A stretch of DNA of 64,000 bases from CBDCOD01 sp965219665 (GCA_965219665.1 CBDCOD010000023.1:62001-126000); one strand, 5' to 3'. Numbered from the stretch's first letter, positions 8,089 to 16,964 are shown. The notes: a model not told the origin generated them from the sequence alone. Numbers and translations are program-made.

Positions 8089-10104
8089 TTACCGTATAGG
8101 AAGCCCTGCCGCTTGAATATCTTGCTCTTGAGGGGATAAAAGCCACAATCTATCGCCACCATCCACAGTTAGAATCATGCCCTCAGATACTCCAAAGCGC
8201 ATTTTTCTAGGTTTTAGATTACTTACATAGGCAGTATAGCGCCCAATTAAGTCATCTGGAGTATAGTGTGCTTTAATACCAGAGAATACTTGACGTGTGC
8301 CCAGTTTACCTAAATCCAAACGGAGTTTGAGCAACTTATGAGCATCAGGTACTGCTTCAGCTTCTATGATTTTTGCTAAGCGCAGATCCACTTTGTTCAA
8401 AGTATCAAGAGAAATCATATGATTATTTACATCTATTCCTTCTGTACTCATTTCGTTGTTATTTTTTACTGTTTTAACTGGATCAGGCATTAGTTTTTCA
8501 ATATTTTTCTTATCTAATCTTTGGATTAAAGGAGTGAATTCATTGATTTTGTGTCCTTCTTTCAAAGTTTTATCAAACTGAGGAAAAACATCAATAGACA
8601 CATTAAGTAGCATTTCAGATTGTTTGACAAATTCTGGTATGATGGGTTTAAGCCATCCAACAAGAAAGTAGAATAAATGTATACCCATGCTGGCGCATTG
8701 ATGTAAGCGCTCTTTTTGGCTGGCATCTTTTGCCAGCTTCCACGGCTGTTCATCGCTGATGAACTGGTTGACTATATCTGCCATTTTCATGATAGTGCGC
8801 ACTGCTGAGGCTGTGTTACAGGCTTCGTAGTTGGCGATTATTGAGTCGTGGTTTTCCTTAAAGGTTGCGATAAGTGTTGCATCGCAAGGTTCTGCAAGGC
8901 GACCATCAAAAAAGCGATGAATAAATGGAAATAAGCGACTGGGGATATTAGCAATTTTCCCTACTAAATCTGAATTATGTTTGTGTAAAAAATCTTGTAA
9001 ATCCAAATCAATATCTTCAACTTTTCCATTCAGTTTGGCAGCCATGTAGTATCGTAAGGAGTCGGCCTCAAAATGCTCTAAATAGTGTTCAGCTGTAATG
9101 AAAGTGCCTCGTGATTTAGACATTTTTTCACCATTGATGGTCAGAAAGCCATGTACATGGATGCGTGTTGGCTTCCTATAGCCACTTCCTTCCAACATTG
9201 CAGGCCAGAATAGGCAGTGAAAGTTAGTAATATCTTTGCCAATAAAGTGATGTAACTCACAGGTGCTCTCAGGGATAAACCATTCATCAAAATCTATCTG
9301 CTTTTGTTGACAGAAGTACTTAAAACTAGCCATATAGCCAATTGGCGCATCAAGCCATACATAAAAATACTTATCTGTGTTACCAGGAATAGTAAAGCCA
9401 AAGTATGGGCTATCACGTGTAATATCCCAACTTTGAAGACCCGTTTGCAGCCATTCGTCCATTTTGTTAGAAACACTTTCATTTAAAGTGCCAGAGCGTG
9501 TCCATTCTTTCAGAAAAGCAGTAAATTGTGCCAAATCAAAAAAGTAATGCTCAGTTTGCTTAGTAACAGGTGTTGCATTGGAGAGCGTAGAGCGTGGATT
9601 TTTTAATTCAGTAGAAGTGTACGTTGCACCACACGCTTCGCAGTTGTCTCCATATTGATCTAATGCACCACATTTAGGACATTCTCCTTTAATATAACGA
9701 TCAGGCAAGAATATTTCTGCTTTAGGATCGTATGCTTGAGCTATGCTTTTTTGAGTAATATAGCCAGCTTGATTAAGGCGGTTATAAATAGATTCAGATA
9801 GCTCTTTATTTTCATCACTATGTGTAGAGTGATAGTGGTCAAAATTGATACCAAACCGTGAGAAGTCACGCTCATGCTCTTTTTTGACTTGATTGATGAG
9901 TTTTTCTGGTGTAATGCCTTGCTCTTTTGCTTTGAGCATGATGGCTGTGCCATGTGCATCATCAGCACAAACGTAGTAGCATAAATTACCTGACATTTTT
10001 TGGAAGCGTACCCATACGTCAGTTTGTATGTACTCAACCATGTGTCCAAGGTGAATAGCACCATTAGCATAAGGTAGGGCACTTGTGACAAGAATTTTTT
10101 TCAT
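8089..10104 (-). CDS. metG: Methionyl-tRNA synthetase
   Basis: Class I aminoacyl-tRNA synthetase charging tRNA-Met. The 671 residues contain the HIGH-type motif HLGH at 18-21, the zinc knuckle CPKCGALDQYGDNCEACG at about 142-160, and KMSKS near 330. The C-terminal dimerising tRNA-binding (EMAP-like) domain starts near residue 570 (LDTLNKVDLRLAKI). The ATG start gives MKKILVTSALPYANG, the family N-terminus. It precedes rnfA by 54 nt on the same strand; metG beside rnf genes is known in other proteobacteria. Confidence 0.97.
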   Translation of the reverse strand: MKKILVTSALPYANGAIHLGHMVEYIQTDVWVRFQKMSGNLCYYVCADDAHGTAIMLKAKEQGITPEKLINQVKKEHERDFSRFGINFDHYHSTHSDENKELSESIYNRLNQAGYITQKSIAQAYDPKAEIFLPDRYIKGECPKCGALDQYGDNCEACGATYTSTELKNPRSTLSNATPVTKQTEHYFFDLAQFTAFLKEWTRSGTLNESVSNKMDEWLQTGLQSWDITRDSPYFGFTIPGNTDKYFYVWLDAPIGYMASFKYFCQQKQIDFDEWFIPESTCELHHFIGKDITNFHCLFWPAMLEGSGYRKPTRIHVHGFLTINGEKMSKSRGTFITAEHYLEHFEADSLRYYMAAKLNGKVEDIDLDLQDFLHKHNSDLVGKIANIPSRLFPFIHRFFDGRLAEPCDATLIATFKENHDSIIANYEACNTASAVRTIMKMADIVNQFISDEQPWKLAKDASQKERLHQCASMGIHLFYFLVGWLKPIIPEFVKQSEMLLNVSIDVFPQFDKTLKEGHKINEFTPLIQRLDKKNIEKLMPDPVKTVKNNNEMSTEGIDVNNHMISLDTLNKVDLRLAKIIEAEAVPDAHKLLKLRLDLGKLGTRQVFSGIKAHYTPDDLIGRYTAYVSNLKPRKMRFGVSEGMILTVDGGDRLWLLSPQEQDIQAAGLPIR

Positions 10105-10191
10105 ATTGTGATGGTTTTATATTAGGGGTTATGCTATTCCACTCTGTAGTATTTTCTTACCAGCTGAAGGGCAGCACAACATGAGCATGCC

Positions 10192-11523
10192 CTATTCAAA
10201 CTCTAATTGACGAAATATCGTAGCAGCGTTTGTGCGTGCCAATTCATGAAAAGTATTAAGATGTTGGAATGCGCTTTGATCTACTTCGTATGCCTCATTT
10301 AATCCACCACCTTCTTCTATAATTTCACGCATAGTGTCACGCATATATACTAAATAGTCATGAGTATATTTGCGTACTTGTGCAACATTAGTTACGCCAC
10401 CATGTCCGGGTATGAGGATATTAGGTTTTAGAGCTTCTAATTTTGCCCAGGTATCTATCCAAGCATTTACATCTGTATATTCAAATACAGCAAGCAAGCG
10501 TTCGTGGAAGGCAACATCTCCTGCAATCAAGATTTTTTGTTTGGGTAGCCACACACTAATATCGCCAGGGCTGTGTGAGGGACCAAGGTATAAAATTTCT
10601 ATTTCAAAATCCCCCAACTCTAAATATTCTGCATCCTCAAAGGTTACTTCTGGAAGTGATAAAGCGGTAAAAGCTGCTTTATTACGGCGATTTCTTTGCA
10701 TGCGCTCTAGTACAGCTCTACCATATTTCTCAATTTCTGCTTCAGCATCTTGATGCGCAATAACACGTGCTCCTTGTTCTTGCCAATAATTCATGCCTAG
10801 CATAGCATGTCCTTGACCATTCTCTAATATGACGTAGCGTACTTTTTCATCGGTTATTTTTTTGATTTCTTCATGCAAAGAACGTGCCAATAAGTAATTA
10901 TCACCAGCATTGATAACTACCACCCCTTCACCTGTCACAATGAAGGATAAATTGTTATTGTGTCCCGAATTAGCATAGGATGGTGGCCCAGCGTCACCAA
11001 TAGCAGTGTAAACGCCTTCCGCCACTTTTTGAGGCTTGCTATACAAAAAAGTGTCTAAAGCACGATCAGGTACATCTACTGGCAGCCCCTTGTCTTTCCA
11101 TGCAAAGAAGCCATCCTGATAGTTCTTTACGTTGGTATATCCCATTTTTTGTAGGGTGAGTGCTGCCAACGGGCTGCGCCTGTTTTGCCCACAGTACACA
11201 ACAATTTCATCGCTTTTATTAGGAACAAGATCTTCAACCTGAAACTCTAACCAGCCTCTGTTTACACGAAAAGTATTAGGAGCGTCTATGCTGCCCCCCA
11301 GTAGTTCTATTTCGAAAGGTTGACGCACGTCTAATATGTAGGTTTGTGGTTTTCTCTGTAATAACGTTTGGAGTTGGGTGGTGTTGATATTAGTAATCTT
11401 TGCTTGTGCGCTTTTAAGCAGTTTATCCGCTGTGCTATCAGCATAGGCTGCCGTAGTCGCAGAAACGCTTATGATAAAAGCAAAAATGAGTTGAGCCCTG
11501 TTTTTCTGTATTGGAGTGTGCAT
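10192..11523 (-). CDS. Periplasmic rhodanese plus metallo-beta-lactamase-fold fusion protein
   Basis: A 443-residue exported protein with two domains. A signal peptide (residues 1-29, ending TTAAYA) precedes a rhodanese domain at about 45-150 with active-site Cys111 in VVYCGQNRR. A metallo-beta-lactamase fold follows from about 165, with SHSPGD (His317), AGDVAFH near 335 and PGHGG (His374). The first metal motif, usually HxHxDH, reads ENGQGHA at 234-240 and keeps only one histidine. The fold resembles SoxH or quinoprotein-relay hydrolases, but the changed motif makes catalysis uncertain. It is divergent from the TlpA-like gene across 100 bp, which suggests a shared role in periplasmic thiol or sulfur chemistry. 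The substrate is unknown. Confidence 0.82.
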   Translation of the reverse strand: MHTPIQKNRAQLIFAFIISVSATTAAYADSTADKLLKSAQAKITNINTTQLQTLLQRKPQTYILDVRQPFEIELLGGSIDAPNTFRVNRGWLEFQVEDLVPNKSDEIVVYCGQNRRSPLAALTLQKMGYTNVKNYQDGFFAWKDKGLPVDVPDRALDTFLYSKPQKVAEGVYTAIGDAGPPSYANSGHNNNLSFIVTGEGVVVINAGDNYLLARSLHEEIKKITDEKVRYVILENGQGHAMLGMNYWQEQGARVIAHQDAEAEIEKYGRAVLERMQRNRRNKAAFTALSLPEVTFEDAEYLELGDFEIEILYLGPSHSPGDISVWLPKQKILIAGDVAFHERLLAVFEYTDVNAWIDTWAKLEALKPNILIPGHGGVTNVAQVRKYTHDYLVYMRDTMREIIEEGGGLNEAYEVDQSAFQHLNTFHELARTNAATIFRQLEFE

Positions 11524-11623
11524 AATAAAAATGAAATAATGTTTGTGACTTGTAGATAGAGTTTAAGTTATAGCATGTACAATGTCGGCAAATTATACCT
11601 CTAATCCCTCACTGTTAAAGACC

Positions 11624-12121
11624 ATGAAAATCAAAAAAATACTACTGATTCATCTAATTTTCGTATTCTCTCTGCTATCAGCTTGCACACAAGACAAAGG
11701 AGAGACATCCTCCAATGCAATTGAATATAGCTGGAAAGGCATACGCGGTGATACCATTACGCTGAGTGATTATCGTGGTCAATGGCTGGTACTGAACTAT
11801 TGGGCAACATGGTGTCCCCCCTGTCGTGAAGAAATGCCAGAGTTAGATGCATTTCACCAACATCATAGCGCTAAAGGTGTAGCAAGTGTTATAGGAGTAA
11901 ATTATGAGGAAGTTGACTCAGAAACGTTAAATACTTTTTTGGAGGAGTATTTCATTACATTTCCTATAGTAAAGATGGAAAATTTATCAGGAGTAACACC
12001 TTTCGGCAATATAGTCGGTTTACCGACAACTTTTGTACTTAATCCGCAAGGGGAATTAGTTTTTGGGCGAGCAGGTGTTATTTCCGAATCGGAATTAAAT
12101 GAGATTATCAGCAAGAAATAG
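11624..12121 (+). CDS. TlpA/ResA-like thioredoxin-fold lipoprotein
   Basis: Membrane-anchored periplasmic thiol-disulfide oxidoreductase. I chose the ATG at 11624 rather than one 42 nt upstream because it begins directly with a lipoprotein signal (MKIKKILL...) whose lipobox LLSAC gives Cys21 as the lipidated residue. The thioredoxin domain has WCPPC (Cys64, Cys67) and the cis-proline loop GLPTTF. 165 residues is typical. Family members reduce apocytochrome c or other periplasmic thiols; the partner here is unknown. It is divergent from the rhodanese/beta-lactamase-fold gene and converges on the pilin operon. Confidence 0.88.
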   Translation: MKIKKILLIHLIFVFSLLSACTQDKGETSSNAIEYSWKGIRGDTITLSDYRGQWLVLNYWATWCPPCREEMPELDAFHQHHSAKGVASVIGVNYEEVDSETLNTFLEEYFITFPIVKMENLSGVTPFGNIVGLPTTFVLNPQGELVFGRAGVISESELNEIISKK

Positions 12122-12416
12122 CACACAATAAGGTGTGTTTGTGTTCAACGGTTTTTTGCATTTTTCAGTAGTTTATATTCCTTATCAAGCAGTTACATAC
12201 AAATGTGTATAAGTTTGCTAGTTATTGTGTAGTTGGAGTTAGCAACACATAGATAATGAAAAACATATTTCATAAAAAAATCAAGAAAAATCAAATAAAT
12301 ACAGGTTTTTTTCTACTTCACTTTCTTAATATTTTATGCTATTGTATTATGTGGATAACTCTGTTCATAACTTGCAGAAACCCTATAAAAATAGGCATAA
12401 CAGAACACTGGATAAC
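12122..12416. other. AT-rich gap between convergent genes with DnaA-box-like sites
   Basis: Both flanking genes end here, so no promoter is needed. Perfect DnaA-box matches lie at 12204-12212 (TGTGTATAA) and 12350-12358 (TGTGGATAA). Weaker sites in the same orientation lie at 12362-12370 (TGTTCATAA) and 12407-12415 (ACTGGATAA). A strongly AT-rich block occupies about 12255-12350. A short hairpin (CACAC...GTGTG) right after the thioredoxin stop could act as a weak terminator. I see no convincing gene; a 67-codon frame at 12256 runs across the AT-rich block and into the downstream gene. An origin-like or DnaA-binding role is an inference. Confidence 0.4.
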
Positions 12417-13178
12417 TCACTGGGATTGTGAATCAAATAGGGCTCTTTGCAGCAGGTAAGGAGAAGTCCAATGCACTAAGTCATCAAAATTATTGGCTGC
12501 GATTGTATGCTGACGATCTCGTAGCACAAAATGCTCGTCGTTATTCATACCCCATCCCAATAATGTTGCTTCACCACTGTTCTCCATAGAATGTTCATCT
12601 CCTGTTGCAGCACTTTCACCAACAGATAGCAAAATAAAGGGGGCAGTGTTGGTTAGCTGTGTGGCTGTCCCACTGCAATCATTAGCATTGGTGCATACTA
12701 TTAAGTCACCAAACAGTTGCTCATAACTGGTTAAATTTGATAGTCGCTTCCTGTCAAGCCATAAATTGTTGTTTTCTTCGCTTATCGTGTAGCGAATAGG
12801 GCGATTCCAACTATCTAATAAAAGGCCCTGTGCATTACGTGCACCGTTGAGAGATAGTGTTGTACTGGGTACAAAGCCGTTAGTGGTGCTGCAATTAGGG
12901 GTGGGCATTTCTTGATAGCTTTCTATGCCGCCAGTTGCAGAAGGACAGGGTAGGCGCTTGTTGGCTATTAAAAACTGTACAATCGTAGTCGCTATATTTT
13001 GCAGTTGCTGCTCTGTTTCAGCGTAATGTGTCTGCCGTTGCTGCTCTAATAGTGGCAATACCACGTGATTACTAAGCACAGCAATGATAAGCAAGACAAT
13101 AGACAGTTCTAATATGGAAAAACCTGTTTGAAGAGTAAGAGCGTGCTGTTTGAGTGCGGTTGAGCGCTTTTGGTGCAT
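12417..13178 (-). CDS. Type IV pilin-like protein with conserved prepilin cleavage site
   Basis: 253 residues. A short basic leader ends at Gly19, followed by the prepilin motif TG/FSILELSIVLL with Phe20 as +1 and Glu24 as +5, then a hydrophobic helix. This is a proper substrate for prepilin peptidase. The globular part has cysteine pairs around RLPCPSATGG and PNCSTTNG, then the pattern LLLDSWNRPIRYTI. The same order of motifs occurs in the upstream 406-residue protein, so the two are probably distant paralogues. It is the last gene of the dprA-secretin operon, 22 nt after its neighbour. It could be the major or a minor pilin; I cannot tell which. Confidence 0.8.
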   Translation of the reverse strand: MHQKRSTALKQHALTLQTGFSILELSIVLLIIAVLSNHVVLPLLEQQRQTHYAETEQQLQNIATTIVQFLIANKRLPCPSATGGIESYQEMPTPNCSTTNGFVPSTTLSLNGARNAQGLLLDSWNRPIRYTISEENNNLWLDRKRLSNLTSYEQLFGDLIVCTNANDCSGTATQLTNTAPFILLSVGESAATGDEHSMENSGEATLLGWGMNNDEHFVLRDRQHTIAANNFDDLVHWTSPYLLQRALFDSQSQ

Positions 13179-13200
13179 AGTTTAAATCATAATTGCTTGT

Positions 13201-14421
13201 TTAGCAGTTTGCAAATTGCCAAAGCGTATTTAAGCAAAAATGCTGATCATTGCTTAAGTTTGCTTCTAAATAGTCCTCTACAGATATACTTGGTCGTATT
13301 TGGCTTTCTAAGCGTCTTCCTCCAAAGTGGACGCGTGCAACGTATTGGATACCGTCTATTTCTAAGCAGTTGCCGCCTAAACCACATTGTGGATAACTCT
13401 CTAACCACCAGTGATCTTTCCACTGTACCCATAAACGACGGTGCGCTTTAACCGTTTTGCTATTGCTATCACTTATATCAATTCTTGAGCCATTGCTTAG
13501 TGTAATATTATCACAATGTGCGTTTATTCTTGTATTATCTTGTGCCCGAAAAGGGAAACGTCCCAATTGATGACCGCTGCTAGAGCGGTAAGCAGAATTA
13601 GAGGGTAGTCTTTTTATTGTGCTAATTTTTGCTGGCAAGGGCAAACCATTGCTATTTGTTGATGATTGAGCATTTGCAAACGCTCCCAAGCAGAGTACAA
13701 GTGCTTCACCCAGTTCATCCCGTAATTGTGTGAAGCTATGCAGTGTATAAACATCTTTAAAAAGCTCCCTGCTTTTAATTAAATGCACTGAATAACTACT
13801 GGTGCTAAGCTCTAATGGTTGTTGGTTATCTGCTGGTATAACCAGATTAGGTAAGAAACTGCCAACCGTATGATCTGCTCTACAAGGCGTATTATCCCCA
13901 CGCTGTTTACGCTTTAAGTTACTGGCATTAGTAGCAACAACTGCCGCTATGCCTGTATTTCCACGGTAGTGTATACGCTCTATCACATCAGCATTATGCA
14001 GAGTGTTAGCAGTTGCCAAGTTAGTCCGTGCATTGTTTGGGACAATATACCAATAGCACTCACCTTGGGCATCAAAAAGAGGCTGCATGCCAATTGAGTA
14101 CCATGGGATGCGTGTGACAGACCAATTTGTATTTGCACCTGTGCAATATGATCTTCCGTCCCCTTGATTATTTGAGCCATCACCGCACGGCAAAAAACCA
14201 TATAAGCCAGTAAAAGGGTTGTTTGATCTAGAAGTCCTGAGGTGATACGTTCTGGCATAAGAGACTAAATGCCGCGCTATTTTGTGCAATTGGTGGGCAT
14301 TATGTTGTTTTTTTTTGTTTTGCAATGGTAAAAGAGAAAGTGATGAGATAGCAATTACTGATAACAGTAAACTCATTACCAAAAATCCTTTTTGATTGCC
14401 GTAGTATCTGTATTCATTCAT
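13201..14421 (-). CDS. Large atypical pilin-like protein lacking Glu5
   Basis: 406 residues. The N-terminus KG/FLVMSLLLSVIAISSLSLLP looks like a prepilin site (Gly12/Phe13) and helix, but position +5 is Ser17, not Glu. Lack of Glu5 is a known feature of tip pseudopilins such as GspK, so a tip or initiation role is a reasonable inference. The rest is hydrophilic with ten cysteines, including QCGLGGNC near the C-terminus, which suggests disulfide bonds. Motifs LPCGDGS, SYC, IPWYSIGM and LFDAQGECYW parallel those of the downstream pilin. The start overlaps the preceding gene by 8 nt. I recognise no named homologue. Confidence 0.72.
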   Translation of the reverse strand: MNEYRYYGNQKGFLVMSLLLSVIAISSLSLLPLQNKKKQHNAHQLHKIARHLVSYARTYHLRTSRSNNPFTGLYGFLPCGDGSNNQGDGRSYCTGANTNWSVTRIPWYSIGMQPLFDAQGECYWYIVPNNARTNLATANTLHNADVIERIHYRGNTGIAAVVATNASNLKRKQRGDNTPCRADHTVGSFLPNLVIPADNQQPLELSTSSYSVHLIKSRELFKDVYTLHSFTQLRDELGEALVLCLGAFANAQSSTNSNGLPLPAKISTIKRLPSNSAYRSSSGHQLGRFPFRAQDNTRINAHCDNITLSNGSRIDISDSNSKTVKAHRRLWVQWKDHWWLESYPQCGLGGNCLEIDGIQYVARVHFGGRRLESQIRPSISVEDYLEANLSNDQHFCLNTLWQFANC

Positions 14422-14725
14422 GATACTCTATCCATTTGTTTTTTTTCCATTTCCATATACTTCCGTTAACTCTAATTACGCCATGTATTGGGCTTTTATC
14501 ATTAAGAATAGTAGTCGAAGGACTGGAGAGTAAGGGGCGATCGACAGCCTCTTTTGTTTGTTTTGTCGTTGTGATTGTTTTTTGTTCTAAATGTTGGCTA
14601 ACTTGCTTGAATAATTGTTGAAAAGGTTGACTTTCAACTGCCAAGGAATCTGTAGTCGTATTTGCTGTTATCAGCAGTAAGGCTCCATGCAAAAAAGGCG
14701 ATAGAGTAGGGCGAGTTATCTTCAT
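14414..14725 (-). CDS. Small exported protein of the secretin operon (MshK/PilP-like position)
   Basis: 103 residues with a hydrophobic N-terminal segment (SPFLHGALLLITANTTTDSLA) that reads as a signal peptide or anchor. A polar, Thr-rich linker follows, then a short conserved-looking end, GVIRVNGSIWKWKKNKWIEY. MshK and PilP proteins in related operons are also small, exported and end in a compact beta domain touching the secretin. The similarity is in size, layout and position only. It starts 7 nt after the previous gene and overlaps the next by 8 nt. Confidence 0.6.
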   Translation of the reverse strand: MKITRPTLSPFLHGALLLITANTTTDSLAVESQPFQQLFKQVSQHLEQKTITTTKQTKEAVDRPLLSSPSTTILNDKSPIHGVIRVNGSIWKWKKNKWIEYHE

Positions 14726-14732
14726 AAATCAG

Positions 14733-15137
14733 TCAGTGGTATGTTAGTTCACAATTGGCATTGAGCGCCGCCGGTTCTTTACGCGATACAAATAAACGGC
14801 ACATATTTAATTTCAATAAATGCTTGGAGTTAATGAGCTCAGATGCTGCTGTCCAGTATTGGTGCCATGCATGTTCGTTAATTGCAATAAAAGAAAGGGT
14901 TACTTTTTTATTATGCCGCTCCCGCTTCAATTGCAGGGCAAGCTCATTTTTATGTGCAAGCCTTTGGAGATCATCTAACTGCTTATATAACTCTTGCAAA
15001 TTAGTTTTTTGTGGCAATTTTGGACTGATTGGCCTGATGATGGGCTTATCGTTTATAGCATTATGACGCTCAAAATATATAAAATACATCATTGTGCAAA
15101 TGCATAGACCCAATAGTAATGACAGTACGCTATACAT
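14733..15137 (-). CDS. Bitopic inner-membrane protein (PilO/GspM-like position)
   Basis: 134 residues: an N-terminal membrane helix (MYSVLSLLLGLCICTMMYFIYF), a predicted coiled coil at about 45-75 (LQELYKQLDDLQRLAHKNEL), then a small C-terminal domain. This layout matches PilO, MshJ and GspM alignment-platform proteins, which are longer. The start is 4 nt after the previous stop. The assignment rests on architecture and operon position, not on recognised motifs. Confidence 0.6.
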   Translation of the reverse strand: MYSVLSLLLGLCICTMMYFIYFERHNAINDKPIIRPISPKLPQKTNLQELYKQLDDLQRLAHKNELALQLKRERHNKKVTLSFIAINEHAWHQYWTAASELINSKHLLKLNMCRLFVSRKEPAALNANCELTYH

Positions 15138-15141
15138 ATTT

Positions 15142-15948
15142 CTACCCTTTTGCTTGAAGATTGATTTGTAAAAAAGCGTTTTTTTTGCCTAAATAATCAA
15201 TAAATAGGGGAGGATCAGGAACGAAATATTGCTGCGTAAGCGCAATATGCAATCGATTCCAATCACCAGCTTGCTGACTAAGCGTTTTATCTGCACTAGC
15301 CCACTGCAGCTGTAGCTCCATTTGTTTACCCTTCCATATAAAAGCATGTACTGAAATAGATGGAAATTCATCCAAAATACGCGCTAATTGTCGTATGTGT
15401 TTTGTATAGTCCTTGGGAGTGTAAACGGAAGGAGTTGCAGTTAGAAGTGGGGCAATATGGGCTGAGGATAGAGGCTCTTGCAGAGGTTGAGTATTGATGT
15501 AAGTATGCCACTGATTTGCACAAAGCCCACTTAGAAAACATAGTAAACCCATCAAGATATAGCAAGCATATCTCATAGTCACGGAAATATTGCTTGTGTC
15601 AAAAAGAAATTTTTTTGAAGGCATAGTGTGCTGCTGTACCAGGTGTTGGTGCTTCTGATTTCGCTGAACCGGTTTAATCGCTAACAACCCCTGTTCATCG
15701 GACTCTACTAAGTACAAACAATACGGGCTGAAAACACAAGCACTTGAACCATGGATTTGTATACCCATAGCCCAACTAGATACTCTAAGATGCTTAGCTT
15801 GTTGCAATTTGCTTGCCAAGCAGCCTGCAAAAGACCAGCCATGCAGTCTGTGCCAACTGTGTTGAAGATTATCTAAAATGAGAATACCGCTTGGCGGCAG
15901 CACACTGTTCGCCTTGATTTGATGACAAAAATATGTTTTGATGCTCAT
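15142..15948 (-). CDS. Inner-membrane assembly protein (PilN/MshI/GspL-like position)
   Basis: 268 residues. A cytosolic part of about 125 residues precedes one membrane helix (YACYILMGLLCFLSGLCANQW, about 126-146) and a periplasmic domain of about 120 residues. GspL has this cytosol-helix-periplasm layout, and PilM plus PilN together give the same. It lies between gspF and the PilO-like gene, the expected place for the platform protein. It overlaps the stop of gspF by 4 nt. No catalytic motif is expected or seen. Confidence 0.6.
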   Translation of the reverse strand: MSIKTYFCHQIKANSVLPPSGILILDNLQHSWHRLHGWSFAGCLASKLQQAKHLRVSSWAMGIQIHGSSACVFSPYCLYLVESDEQGLLAIKPVQRNQKHQHLVQQHTMPSKKFLFDTSNISVTMRYACYILMGLLCFLSGLCANQWHTYINTQPLQEPLSSAHIAPLLTATPSVYTPKDYTKHIRQLARILDEFPSISVHAFIWKGKQMELQLQWASADKTLSQQAGDWNRLHIALTQQYFVPDPPLFIDYLGKKNAFLQINLQAKG

Positions 15949-16964
15949 AGCTGATACAAGGGCAGAAGAAAGGTAATAATAAATAGCAATACAAACATGG
16001 CAGATATCATGGTTAATACTGGCTCAACTAAGGGCTCTAACTGCTCTAAGTTGGTATGAACTCGTTGTTCAAAAAGTTGAGCCAATTTTTCCCAAAATAG
16101 CGACTGTTTTTGGGCGGAGTAAAAGGCAGCTGTATAGCGTGTTATTTCCTTGGGCACATCAGAATTCCCTAATATAGCAATAAAATCCTCTCCATTTAGC
16201 ATACGCTGGCGAACTTCTAACCATAATTTACGCTTCTTGGTAGACTTGATAGTGTGGCAAGCAAAATATAGCTGTTTATCCAATTGCATGCTCGTATGTT
16301 GCAGTAAACTCATGTATCTAAAAAAACGAGCCATTTCAATATTGCTTATCAGGCCCTTGGGGTTAGTGTAAGATACTAGCCATTTAGCACTGTTTATTAG
16401 CTTGTGTCGCATATGAAAGGTAAGAGCTATAAGTAAAAGGAGAGCAAACACTGCATATTGCAGATTGCTGCTTACCCAGTATGCCATTTGTAAAGCAAAA
16501 CCAGGTTCTGGTATAGCGACTTGTAGGGTAGGTGCTAGCAATAATATTGCAGCCATTAAAGCACAGCTAATTAAACAGAGAACTATTATGGGGTAACGTG
16601 CTATCTGCTTAATCCGGTTTGTCCACCGTTGCTGCCATTTTAGCCATTTTGCCCATTGCTCAAAATGCGCTGCTAAGGTACCATCTAATTCGCCACTTCT
16701 ACATAGTTGAATCAATCCAGGGTCATTGAACCATTGGGTTAGACTTAATGCCTGAGAGAAATCCTGACCGCTAAATAAGCGCTGCTCTATGTTCTGCAAT
16801 TCTTTCTTCCAAGCATTATTTTGTATATTGGCGCACACCATAGTCACAGAAGTCATTGGAGTGAGCCCTTGTTTAAGCAGTAAGGCTGTTTCTTCACAAA
16901 AAAACAATTGAAATTTTGCTTTGTTATGCGGATTTGGTGCGTGCTGAGTGAGTGCTTTAAGCAT
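15945..16964 (-). CDS. GspF/PilC-family inner-membrane platform protein
   Basis: 339 residues of the type II secretion/type IV pilus platform family, which couples the cytosolic ATPase to pilin assembly. It has the usual three hydrophobic regions: about 127-150 (RYPIIVLCLISCALMAAILL), a second near 170, and the C-terminal one (VLTMISAMFVLLFIITFLLP). Two GspF repeats surround them. It is shorter than typical 400-residue members, mostly at the N-terminus. It overlaps the 3' end of the ATPase gene by 8 nt. MshG, GspF or PilC would each be a fair name. Confidence 0.88.
   Translation of the reverse strand: MLKALTQHAPNPHNKAKFQLFFCEETALLLKQGLTPMTSVTMVCANIQNNAWKKELQNIEQRLFSGQDFSQALSLTQWFNDPGLIQLCRSGELDGTLAAHFEQWAKWLKWQQRWTNRIKQIARYPIIVLCLISCALMAAILLLAPTLQVAIPEPGFALQMAYWVSSNLQYAVFALLLLIALTFHMRHKLINSAKWLVSYTNPKGLISNIEMARFFRYMSLLQHTSMQLDKQLYFACHTIKSTKKRKLWLEVRQRMLNGEDFIAILGNSDVPKEITRYTAAFYSAQKQSLFWEKLAQLFEQRVHTNLEQLEPLVEPVLTMISAMFVLLFIITFLLPLYQL

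Noticed and set aside
10370..10753. 127-codon open frame opposite the rhodanese/beta-lactamase-fold gene
   Set aside because: Antisense shadow of a clear gene; composition is Ser/Cys-rich and low in conserved motifs.
12256..12459. 67-codon frame across the AT-rich gap
   Set aside because: It runs over the AT-rich block and into the 3' end of the pilin gene on the other strand; the Lys/Asn/Phe-rich product looks like a translation of non-coding AT-rich DNA.
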